Below are positions 11,545-21,299 of a stretch of DNA of 64,000 bases, piece after piece. Each line of letters begins with the position of its first letter. Positions within the stretch are counted from its first letter, which is position 1. Source of the DNA: Calonectria ilicicola (Eukaryota; Ascomycota; Sordariomycetes; Hypocreales; Nectriaceae). A model generated the notes under the pieces. It did not search any database. It worked only from the letters and a program-made list of their open reading frames with translations, and had not been told where the DNA came from. Where the stretch lies: the NCBI GenBank assembly GCA_020809705.1, contig CP085827.1:372001-436000 (forward strand), in the 5' to 3' direction. The translations under genes were made by a program, and so were the position numbers.

Positions 11545-14500
11545 GTGATGTCAGCACCGGGTAACTATACCGTCGGCTGGATCTGTGCCGTGAGCACAGA
11601 GCTTGTTGCTGCAGTGGCCTTCCTCGATGAGAGGCATCCAGAGCCTACCCACGTCTCCTGTAATGATAACAACAGTTATGCCCTCGGAAGAATTGGGCCA
11701 CATTTCGTTGTGATCGCAGTCTTACCTGGTGGTGAATATGGTACGTCCTCAGCAGCAGCAGTTGCAAGGGATATGCTCCATAGCTTCCCGAATGTGAGGA
11801 TTGGACTATTAGTCGGTATTGGTGGAGGCGCGCCCAGCCAAAAACATGATATTCGCCTCGGTGATGTTGTAGTCAGCGAATCTTGTGAAGGCAATAGCAG
11901 TGTCTTTCAATATGACTTCGGCAAAGCGATGCAGAATGAGACTTTCAGAACAACAGGGTTTCTCAATCAGCCACCTACAGTCTTGCGAACGGCCATTAAT
12001 AGTCTTCGATCCAAGTACGAAATATATGGCATCAAAATCGGAGAATCTATCAATACCGTTCTCGCTAGGAACCCCGGTTTACAAAAGAAATATCATCGAC
12101 CAAATATTAGCAGCGACAGACTATATCGGAGTGAGATTGTTCATAAAGCCGAGCCGATGGCGAGCTGCGAACTCGAATGTGGGATTGATCAAAATCTGTC
12201 AGTTGAACGAAGCGATAGAAACAAAGATGAACATCCAATTATTCACTATGGATCGATAGCCTCGGGCAATCAACTAATGAAAGATGCTAAAGTCCGCGAC
12301 CAGTTAGCCAGGGATCATGATATATTATGCTTCGAGATGGAGGCTGCAGGATTGATGAACCACTTCCCATGCTTAGTCATTCGTGGCATTTGTGACTATT
12401 CAGACTCGCATAATGCTAAGGAGTGGCGAGGCTATGCAGCGATGGCGTCGGCGGCATATGCAAAGGACCTTCTGCTCCAAATCCATCCAAGTAACGTTGA
12501 ATCCGAAGTAAGGATTAGCGATATACTTTCGGGTAAACATGCCCAAACTAAACCCTTAATAACATTAAGATATTAACGTCTGTTTGAAACACAGATTTAC
12601 AAACCCTTATGAATGACTTTGCCCACCGTCATCTTGACATGGAACAGGCCAATATTCTTGATTGGATCACGACAACCGATTATACTCCAGAGCAAAGTAA
12701 TTATCTTGACAAACAACATTGCAATACAGGCCAATGGTTTCTGAATTCGGTTGAATTCCAAGAATGGGTCAAAACCAGAAAGCAAACTCTATTTTGCCAA
12801 GGAATGCCAGGAGCAGGAAAATCAGTCATTGCATCGATTGTAATTGATGACCTCTATAGTAGATTCCGTGACAACCCTGCAGTCGCGATTGCGTTTGTAT
12901 ATTGCAATTACCAGAGAACGGAGCAACAGAATATTCGAGGGTTACTCGCCAGCCTTTTAAGACAGTTGACCGAAAGGTGTCCCATCTTTCCGCGCAGCGT
13001 AAAACAACTCTATGACCTGCATCGACTGAACAGTGCAAAAGAGTCACAAAACAATTCTAGGCAAACATTTCCTCTGCTTAAAGAAGTCGAGAATATTTTA
13101 AATTCTGTCTCAACTACATTTTCGAGCGTATTCATCATTGTCGATGCACTTGATGAATGTCAAGCCAAAAATGGATGCAGACTGAAGTTGTTATCAACGC
13201 TCTTCAGACTCCAGGAAAATACTGAGGTGAACATCTTAGCTACTTCAAGGCCTCTTGAAGAAATTTCACAACAATTTATTGGTAGTAGGTGGTTGGAGAT
13301 CCGTGCCGCAGAACAGGATATACGAATGTATCTGAATAGTGAGATACAACTACCGTTCTTTCTCCAAAGCGAGCCCGATATAAAAAGGAAGATTCTAGAA
13401 AAAATAATTTCGGGCACGAATGGAATGTGAGTCTTCAAAGATCTACAATGAACTTTGTGTGGAATTCTGACCCCAACATCAGGTTTCTCCTGGCTAAGCT
13501 CCAGATAGATACTCTCACTCAGCAACCTACCCGCGGCAACTTCGACATAGCTTTGACAAATTTCCCCGCCGATTTAAATGAAATATACGAATGCACTATG
13601 AAAAGGATTGAACGCCAAAGTGAGAGGCGTGACTTGGCCAAAAGAATTCTCTCGTTGGTGCTCTTGGCAAATCGACTTCTCACCCTAGCTGAGCTACAAT
13701 ATGCCCTTGGAGTCAATACCAGGCAGCGAAAATTAGAAGAGGAATTTATTCCTGATCCTTATATAATAGGATCCATATGCGAGGGCCTGGTAAGCATAGA
13801 TAGACACAATAACGTTGTCAGATTGATACACGAATCGGTGCACGAATATCTCAACAAAACGAAACATTACTGGTTTCCAAATGCCCAAGCGGATATTCTG
13901 ACGATATGTCTGACATATTTATCATTCCCTGTGTTCAAGGGTGGATTTTGTAGTACAGAAAATGAGTTTCAAGATCGACTGAAAGATTATCCGTTTTACA
14001 CCTATGCAGCACAAAATTGGGACAACCATGCATTCTATGCTCTGGGTTCTTCCCGGAGAGTCCTTGAGTTTCTAGAATGTAGAGGCCAAATGGAAGGCTC
14101 TATCCAGTTTTTAATGGCTAAGCAGTCGCACGCAAGCCAAAATTTTCCTAGGGAAATGACTGAATTGCACCTAGCAGCATATTTTGGACTTGAGGGCGTT
14201 TTGAAACTCTTATTTACGAGTCGGACCTTGGATGCAAAGGACTCATGGGGACGAACGCCACTGTGGTATGGGGCTAGGAATGGGCACCGCACAGTGGCTG
14301 AATTATTGCTGGACTCAGATTCAGTTGACCTGAATTTTCAGTCTCCAAGGCATTGGATCTTGTCAACATTTATGCAGGACAGATTCGAGGGGCTATTCAT
14401 AGTGCTTCTAATAATCTTGATCCCTCAAATGATGGTCCTACAGTCATTCACTATACTGAATTCACTCGGCATAATGATATCATTTAGGGGATTGATATTA

Positions 14501-16200
14501 TCCGGAATATTGAATTATTCACTTCCAATATGGTTCTTTCTCAATCTCCTGCTAATACATCTAAGCTCGATATCGGAGCAGGCTTTCGAGACAACAGAAA
14601 ACAATTCTCTGCTATCATCAGTTGCCAAGAGGTTCCAGAACGCGGTAATTAAGTTGCGGTACCCAAGAGACAGAATAAACCACAGTATGAAGAGGATGAG
14701 TGTCAGACACCGCTTTCTGTAGCAGCGGCGAGAGGGCATGAGGACGTTGTGAAGCTATTTCTACAATCAACTAAAGTTGACACTGACACCAAAAGTTGCG
14801 GCCGGTGGGTGGCACAGGCATGGAAAGTATACTCAAAGCTAGCCGTGGATTTCATCCATTTACAGCTACCAGCGGAGTGGGAAGCTCTTAGCGGCTTTGC
14901 ATTGTCCTCTTTCAGAGAGGAAATCCCAAATCCCATTTCCAAACTGTTCATCAAAATAGGTGCATTAAGATCAACATCAGCTTTAGCTTGGCTGATGCTA
15001 TTGGTCTTTACAGGTGGAAATAGCAAGGCTCCAATTTTGCATGCTGCTGAAAACGGCCACGGGGTTATAGTTGAGTTATTGCTTGAAAAAGATGGGTATG
15101 TGGATTCAATAGACGCATTGAATCGAACAGCATTGTCATATGCTGCTGAAGGCGGACACGAAGCAGTAGTCAAACTTTTACTTGGAAAAGGAGCATTTGT
15201 TGACTCCAGAGATAGAGCCAACCGAACGCCATTATCATACGCCGCTGGAAACGGCTGTGAAGCCATTGTACGACTGCTTATTGATGAAGGGGGGAACCTG
15301 GAATCTGAAGATTGGGACGGCGAAACGCCACTTTGGCATGCTATTAAGAGGCGACATGTTGCCACGGTTCGTCTGCTCCTTGAAAAAGGGGCAAATCCAA
15401 ATTCAAGTAACCACAAGGGTCAATCCCCATTGTTCAACACGATCACGAGAATAGGGAAAGTGACTATTTATGGGTGTATAATGTATGCCATTGTATTTAT
15501 GGAGACCAGAGAGGATTGTGTCGCGATAGCTAAGCTACTTGTTGACAGCGGTGCAGATCTGGACCCTGAAGACAATCACTCTCGCACACCACTGTGGTAT
15601 GCCGTCAAATACAAAGATGACCTGATGGCAAAGTTTCTCTTGGATAAAGGAGTCCACCCGGAACATAGGGCTTTTAGTGAACGGACCCATTGGCAAAGAA
15701 TCCGTGAAGGCAAATTAATGAATTACATACTCTCAGGCGCCGCGATTATCGGCCATCTGCTTCCAAATAAATGGAAAAAGTCCTTTCTACTGGCGGTGTT
15801 GATGGAGAAACTTCTCTTTTCTACCCAAAATGGACGAAAATTGCCAGGTGGGATATTATATAGGAAACTGAGTGTACCAATCAGTCTACGACCTTGTTTA
15901 GACCAAGAGACTTTAATTCTGATGTTGGTACTGCAATTTGAACCATTCAAGTTGAAATCGCTGGCATGGATGATAAAAGTTCTATTTTCACTTTTATATG
16001 CAAGAGGGACTGATGAGAATCGGACGTTATTATCCATAGCGGCAGAGAATGGTGATGACAAGATGGTCGGGTTGCTCCTCTCAACAAACAAAGTTGATGT
16101 AAATTTCTGCTCCTTCCAAGGACGAACACCACTATGGTATGCTACTAAGAAAGGGAATGCAAATGTAATCAATCTTCTGGTTAGCAGGGGGGCACGATAG
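11545..16200 (+). CDS. NLR-like protein: nucleosidase-NACHT-ankyrin (gene model uncertain)
   Basis: Fungal NLR of the kind linked to non-self recognition and programmed cell death. Domain order: a PNP/UDP phosphorylase-type nucleosidase-like domain (GWICAVSTELVAAVAFLDE, LLVGIGGGAPS, CFEMEAAGLMN, IRGICDYSDSH); a NACHT ATPase with Walker A GMPGAGKSV and Walker B FIIVDALDECQ, then a NACHT-associated winged-helix region (LIHESVHEYL); then ankyrin repeats (ENGHGVIVELLLEK, RTALSYAAEGGHEAVVKLLL, RTPLWYATKKGNANVINLLV). Introns at 12533-12594 and 13427-13482 splice cleanly. A third, at 14645-14685, would join the frames before TPLSVAAARGHEDVV. Reading between 14340 and 14640 is doubtful: the open frame is unusually hydrophobic, while the overlapping frame looks more protein-like but has a stop at 14485-14487. 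Ankyrin tracts in this family change quickly, so a broken or variant copy is possible. It is probably unrelated to the metabolic genes. Confidence 0.75.
12533..12594 (+). other. Intron between nucleosidase and NACHT domains
   Basis: Donor GTAAAC and acceptor AACACAG, 62 bp. Removal joins ISDILS to DLQTLMNDFAHRH in frame. Confidence 0.8.
13427..13482 (+). other. Intron within the NACHT region
   Basis: Donor GTGAGT and acceptor CATCAG, 56 bp. Splicing gives SGTNGMFLLAKLQIDTL, the usual end of a fungal NACHT module. Confidence 0.9.
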
Positions 16201-16241
16201 AAAATCGAACAGTTTCTTAATTGAATAGAGAACAATTAGGC

Positions 16242-17862
16242 TTAGGCCATAACAGAAAATGGAGCTTTTCGCCCAGTCAAGGCCGTAAATCGAGCCCGCG
16301 TCAATCTCTTAACAATCTCTTCTTTCCCAAATACTTTCCATCCTTGAAGATTAGCATTGACCTGGTTGAGAAAGCTCTCGCTCAAATCTACAGCGAATCC
16401 TTTATCCCCAAGTAAACCACTGCCAGTGTAACGGCCCATATCGCCCCCGGCTTGGCTATCAATTATTACAAGCAAGTCCGGAGCAAGGGTAAATTCGTCT
16501 CCTGTAGCCTCCAACGACTCAACCTGTTGGAAAAGGATTGTTGAAAATGTGGCTTTTAGTTCTTGCAACTTCAACGAATCGGATCCTATGTAAATTGCAG
16601 ATTTAAACCCAAGCTTCTCCGCAGCGTAGCACGCTGCTTGGACTGTAGACTGGTCTGCGGGCGAAGTGATGATGCGATTGGGTTCCGTAGGTCCACTCTT
16701 ATGCCCATTCAGACAAGAGAATATGGAGTCCCATAGCAGGTTTGTGCCAAAAACCTTTCGAGACCCATTCAACTCGGTAGTTATGGTATCTACCCATCCA
16801 ATTCTTCTCGTAGCCTCAGAATTAATCTCGAGGAACTTCTCAAGTGAGCCAATAGAGTGGGGTTTTATGGTGGCACCACCAAAGCCAGGGCTCCGGAACA
16901 GTTGCTCTAGATCATCCTTCTCTTTTGAGTCGCCCAGTACTTTCGATATATGTGGTAGTCCCAGCTCGTTAAATCCTGCCGAAATCATTTCTGACACAAT
17001 AACTGCGGGACCGTGGTCACCAATATGAAAATACTGCAGCTTTGGTAATTTCCCAACAAGATATTGCGCACTGTGTACCTCTGCTAGCGTCAATTGCCCC
17101 GGGGCTGACGGAGCGGAGAGAAGTTTATGAGTGACGAGGGAGATTGGTGATAAAACTCGCGACAGTTGGCCATGCTGTCCCATTCCGACTGCTAGTAGTG
17201 GTTTGTCTGATGCGGCCATATGATTGCGCACGAAAAGGGCGAGCTCGTGGCAGTCGTACACGTCGACGGAAAGGATACTTAATTTGATGATGTCTGTAAA
17301 TCGCTTAGCTGCTGGCTCAACCATGCTGCGGTGCTGTCTTCTTACCCCCAAACTCATCTGCCTTTTGGTATCTGTCTTTCAACTCAGAGCTGGTCCAGCG
17401 AATTTTACCTGTCCAGCTATGGTATGAGGCAACCAGCTTGGTTGGGCCTTTTTTAGAGACCAGTGTTTGGATCATCTCGATAGGCCACTCAATTTCCACA
17501 TCTATGTACTGGCAGCCCATAGAAACGGCCATTAACATGAGTTCCAGAGCTTCTTTGGACGCATCATCGGGAAATTTGCCTCCTTGTGAAACGGTCCTGA
17601 TTGTAAACAGAATTGGCATTGGGGATAAATCCTGCAAGAGTTTGACTTGGCTCTTGACAAAAGCCAAGGATGGCAGATTGACTACCCCAAGAGGCAGCTT
17701 TTCATTTGATAGCAAGTCAACCCTCAATTCCCAAATGTCACCTCCATAACCGATGCGCTCTAGGTCCGGAGCACCGAGTGAAATGTCAGGGTAGGTTAGA
17801 GGGATGATGAATGACTGCCGCTGAGGCTTTGCTTGATAATTTTCGAACAAGATATCAGACAT
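16242..17862 (-). CDS. Fused type I dehydroquinase / shikimate-quinate dehydrogenase-like protein
   Basis: Resembles the last two domains of the pentafunctional AROM protein: 3-dehydroquinate dehydratase then shikimate (or quinate) dehydrogenase. The N half has ELRVD, FTIRT, a YIDVEIEW strand, the catalytic histidine in SYH and, after splicing, the Schiff-base lysine in DIIKLS. A 52 bp intron at 17294-17345 (GTAAGA, branch GCTAAGC, acceptor TTACAG) joins KADEFG to DIIKL exactly as in AROM. The C half has a substrate-domain region (FGGATIKPHS) and a nucleotide-domain region (LGFKSAIYIG). No EPSP synthase or kinase domain is present. It could feed dehydroshikimate-derived aromatics, act in quinate use, or be a QutR-like repressor derived from AROM; apparent retention of both dehydroquinase residues favours an enzyme. 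The start at 17862 (MSDIL) is preferred over 17892. Confidence 0.85.
17294..17345 (-). other. Intron in the dehydroquinase-dehydrogenase gene
   Basis: 52 bp, donor GTAAGA, branch GCTAAGC, acceptor TTTACAG. Without it the two domains are in different frames; with it the catalytic lysine segment is restored. Confidence 0.9.
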
Positions 17863-18153
17863 GATGCAAAAACGACAAAGAATAATTGACACAGTATAGT
17901 GGACGCTCCCAAGCTGCTATCGGTCAGAGTGCGGAGCGAATGTGGGGAGCTTTATCATGCGGGGGAGGGGCAGTTGAGATGGTGGGCGGCTAAGCATAAG
18001 TGCGGCGGATAATCTCTATTCCACGCAGGCAGTACATCGGAATAAATAATTTGCACTTTGTGATGTAAAGAATTATATCCCAATTCAAGTCTTAAGGACA
18101 ATAGATTTGTAGAATAGCTGCTATATCTATTCATATACCCCGCCGGCAGAAGA

Positions 18154-18821
18154 TCATTTCTTCTTAAATTCTACCGACTCCGTAGCTTCTTGCTTCCCGG
18201 TAAAATCTGCAACCTTAGTAGCCATATCTACTGGGAATGAATAATGCTCATGAATATATTTCCAAACCCCATCCGTCTTTCGAACCAGAGACGTGGACCT
18301 AAAGGAGAAATCGTACGGCGACCCGTCCGTGGCTGTCCCATCGACTCGCTGCACAGCGGTGATGTAACCAAAATCTGGCGTCACAGCCACAATTTCAACC
18401 TCTTTGAAACGTTGGTTGGTTTTGCCCAAGTATGGTGTGATGTGATCGTAGTGCGCCTCGAGGTTAGGACGATTTACTGTCCCCATTAGATCAAAAATTA
18501 GGTAGTCCTCCAAGTTGAAGAATCTCTTTCCAGTTGAAGGATCAACATGAGCGCCGTGGTTGAGAAAGTGACCAAATTCCTTGTAAAACTCCAAGATTTC
18601 CGCCTCCGTAGACGCTAAGCTTTCGTCATGATACTAAAAATGTGAGCAGTGGATACCGTGAGTGGTACAGGTGGGGTCTCACTTTACTTGCTGGAGAGGA
18701 CAGATCCCCGTGCAGCGCCGGGACTGTAGTAAAGTCGGTCTAGAGCAAGACGTTTAACAAAGAATGCGAATACGAGATTATGAAACCAGTGATTTGTTAC
18801 CTCTTTCTTCCAGTTTGCCAT
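18154..18821 (-). CDS. SnoaL/NTF2-like small protein
   Basis: A roughly 180-residue alpha+beta barrel protein of the SnoaL/ketosteroid-isomerase-like group. Members act as isomerases, cyclases or dehydratases in secondary metabolism, or as hydratases in catabolism. The model uses an ATG at 18819-18821 (MANWKKE), an intron at 18740-18800, a second at 18634-18682, then a long last exon with EILEFYKEFGHFLN, the repeating strand pattern VEIVAVTPDFGYITAVQ and WKYIHEHYSFP, a C-terminal strand typical of the fold. Both introns have good GT/AG ends and keep the frame. No signal peptide, so cytosolic. It sits in a row of small reverse-strand enzymes with an extradiol-type protein next to it, suggesting processing of the same intermediate. 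Substrate unknown. Confidence 0.8.
18634..18682 (-). other. Intron 2 of first SnoaL-like gene
   Basis: Donor GTGAGA and acceptor TTTTTAG, 49 bp; frame kept into KYHDESLASTEAEILEFY. Confidence 0.75.
18740..18800 (-). other. Intron 1 of first SnoaL-like gene
   Basis: Donor GTAACA after MANWKKE, acceptor CTCTAG, 61 bp; frame kept into TDFTTVPALHGDLSS. Confidence 0.7.
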
Positions 18822-19240
18822 GGTTGGTTCGATATCGTTGCCTTATTCGAGTCTCTTGATTGCACGTGTGGCAACCCAGCAGCGCTCGCACATTGGCCAG
18901 TTATAACAATTGATAAGTGGCTCTGAATCAACAACAGGGTCCCGGCCAATCGGAATTAGTTTCTTCGGACCGCGGAGGAAATGAGCCGATGATATTGGGG
19001 AATTTGGATCATCAACAAGGCGGAAATTAAGACATTAGGGCTCCGGCTCTTCCTCTAAAGGCTTACCTTAGATGTGATATGTGGAGAATTACGATATTTA
19101 TGAACGGTTTATACATGTCGGGTTTATAAGAATACATGATTGCATAACAATTCATATTGACAACTACCCTACAACTAAAGAAAAATATCCAGTCCAATCC
19201 GCTTGTTTCACTTTAATACATGAATTCAATGAATAACACA
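18822..19240. other. Intergenic, promoter of the first SnoaL-like gene
   Basis: About 420 bp without a gene. A GC-rich element, TTCGGACCGCGGAGGAA, lies near 18965-18981 and could be a CGG-type regulator site; this is weak. Confidence 0.35.
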
Positions 19241-19849
19241 TCAATGAATGACCTCAAAACTGACTCTAGTGTCTCTAGCAGGAGGTGGCGGGATGGTATC
19301 TAACCCCCTTGGCCCGATATTGGCTCTCATTTTCAACTTATTCTCATCCTCTCCATTTTGGAGCTTTGAGATTAATTCAACTGGATCAAAATCAACCCCA
19401 ATTGGGTTCTCCGCATATGCTGACGACGCCATCATATCATTGGCTTCCTCCACAGTGTCGTAATTGTCTACTTGTGTTTCAAGCTGGTTCCCATCCGGGT
19501 CCTGATAGTAGATGCTAGTCGTAGGACCGTGATTCACACACCAGATTGGCAAAATTCCACGGGCTTTTCGCTGCTCGTAGGCTTTCAAAAGATCACCAAG
19601 AGTGTTGAAAGAGAATGCAATATGCTCAAGCCCAGCTGATGTGGGAACTTTATCAGAAGTTCCAGGAATATAGCCAATCGCCATCCGATGATGTTCATCG
19701 TCATACGTCAGAAAAGCGAGTTGGTCATTCTCAAATGTCGCATAAGCTCCAAGGAAAGCTTTGTAGAATGCTACCATGGATTTGTAGTTGGATGTTCGCA
19801 GGACCACGTGAGCTAGGCCGCTTGGAGAAATAACCTTGTCGGACGCCAT
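19241..19849 (-). CDS. Vicinal oxygen chelate (extradiol-dioxygenase/glyoxalase-like) protein
   Basis: A 202-residue single-exon protein with the paired beta-alpha-beta-beta-beta modules of the VOC superfamily. Metal-ligand positions can be read as His14 (GLAHVVLRT), His76 (AGLEHIAFSF) and Glu124 (DPDGNQLETQ), the 2-His-1-Glu set of extradiol ring-cleaving dioxygenases; YYQDPDGNQLE is the characteristic C-terminal motif. No signal peptide. In context (two flavin hydroxylases, an FAH hydrolase) ring opening of a catechol-type substrate is the most useful hypothesis. The protein is shorter than two-domain bacterial catechol 2,3-dioxygenases, and one-domain relatives include non-dioxygenases, so activity is not proven. 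It starts at MASDK; the next upstream frame is unrelated. Confidence 0.85.
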   Translation of the reverse strand: MASDKVISPSGLAHVVLRTSNYKSMVAFYKAFLGAYATFENDQLAFLTYDDEHHRMAIGYIPGTSDKVPTSAGLEHIAFSFNTLGDLLKAYEQRKARGILPIWCVNHGPTTSIYYQDPDGNQLETQVDNYDTVEEANDMMASSAYAENPIGVDFDPVELISKLQNGEDENKLKMRANIGPRGLDTIPPPPARDTRVSFEVIH

Positions 19850-20247
19850 TGTGGAGACGGTTTGCGCTTTAGTTTATGATGAAGCTCCGATTGACGGGGA
19901 TCAAAATGAGCTGCAGGAAACGGACAATGCTGGGTCAATATCATAATTATCGTTTTAGAATTAATCATAACGGGCTTAGTCTCTAACAGCGTGGAACGTG
20001 GTGGGCGAGGGTCTCGGATGTTGCTCAAATCCGCGGACCTGCAAGTTCCGGTGCCGGACAAGGGTCACAAAATCGGTTAGCATTGTGGATTTTAGGGGCA
20101 CGATTGTGGAGATGGAGTCAAGCAATGCGGCAGGGAATAATGAAGATGAGGACAAAGGCCATCACATTTCGAAAGGCATTTATTTGTATGCTAATCACTA
20201 CATATCTGAACCAAGGGCATGGCCACGACAAGGCGCCAGTTGACTGT

Positions 20248-20796
20248 TCAGTCTCGGAGCGCAGCAACGAGAGCAGATGTGTCCTATTACAGTTAGAAGA
20301 AATAAACGAAATTGAATAATTTACTTACTCCCCAGACTTGATAGAGTCTAACTTTGGAAGTGGCTTGGCCGTCATCCAGAATTATGCGACCAGCAAATTC
20401 GCCCTCAACATGCTTACCATTTCTCAAGCCCATTCCAACCCGAGCCGTAAACAGCATATCATTGGTGTTGGCACCGAATACGTAGACCTTGAGGATCTCG
20501 TGCTTTCTCGTCGCTATCGCCTTCCAGGCATTGTCACGCGACCGGCGGATTTCTAATAGTGGTTAGCCTCGCATTCAGAATAGCATCGTGCCCCTACCTT
20601 CTGTGCCGGTGAATGGTACCCCTCCAAAGTATGCCACACCATCCTCTGCAAAAACCTCATCTGCCAAGATATCACCTGATTGGGGGCTGGAATCATCCAG
20701 TAATTGATAGAGTCTCTCCACCACCTCTTTTTTTCCTGGAGGAATGTCGACGCCAGTTGGCCATTCTGCTGAGTCAATGTTGTAACCCATGATCAT
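20248..20796 (-). CDS. Second SnoaL-like small protein
   Basis: About 152 residues from three exons: 20598-20796, 20329-20552 and 20248-20283. Both 45 bp introns have good ends (GTAGGG to ATTAG; GTAAGT to AATAG). The fold pattern is SnoaL/NTF2-like: a helix at PGKKEVVERLYQLLDD, then EVFAEDGVAYFGG, the conserved FTGTEEIRRSRDNAWK helix, the strand pair ILKVYVFGANTNDMLFTAR and GRIILDDGQATSKVRLYQVW. Its sequence is not close to the other SnoaL-like protein at 18.2-18.8 kb, so this is not a simple tandem duplicate. Cytosolic; role probably isomerisation, cyclisation or water removal on a pathway intermediate, but no active site can be assigned by eye. The ATG at 20790 is an alternative start. Confidence 0.8.
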
Positions 20797-21299
20797 ACGC
20801 CGTATAGTAACTTGCTGTTAATTCGATGACTGTCTGTGAGCTGGCAGCCTGTCTGAGAGGTGTTGGGGTACAAACTCGGTGATTGCAGCACTATGTGTCA
20901 TCTTCCGGAATGAATCTCCCGACGACCCTCGGATTAGCGGCAGTATTACCCGAATTATTGAGGAGGAAGGCTGTGCTTCGACCGGATAACCGCGTGTTTG
21001 AGCCGAATGTCAGAATTAAGCTACACACATTGGTAATGGATTAATTGGTAATGGATCCATTGGTCATGAAACCCAATCTGGGTCAACATTGGAGCCAAGG
21101 TCTGCTCGTGCCTGATCTCATATCTAGTGCACCCAACCGGAATAAGTAAGTTTGGATGATTTGATCCACTCTTTTTCCTATTGGAGAACATCCAGGCTCT
21201 TTTTTTTGACAATCGACTTTTATGGATCTTCCTAGAGGGTTTGAATGATCGGGCTAATGAATGGTGAGACCACTTCAAAGCTACTGATACCACTGCAAC
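20797..21299. promoter_or_regulatory. Divergent promoter between SnoaL-like gene and regulator
   Basis: A 503 bp gap between start codons of divergent genes. It contains several CGG/CCG triplets near 20896-20995 (for example TTCGACCGGATAACCGCG), suitable for Zn2Cys6 binding but without a clean symmetric site. Confidence 0.4.

Noticed and set aside
19241..19849. The VOC protein as a lactoylglutathione lyase (glyoxalase I)
   Set aside because: Glyoxalase I has a different ligand set and length; the visible H-H-E spacing and DPDGNQLE motif suit the extradiol-type group better, though this remains unproven.
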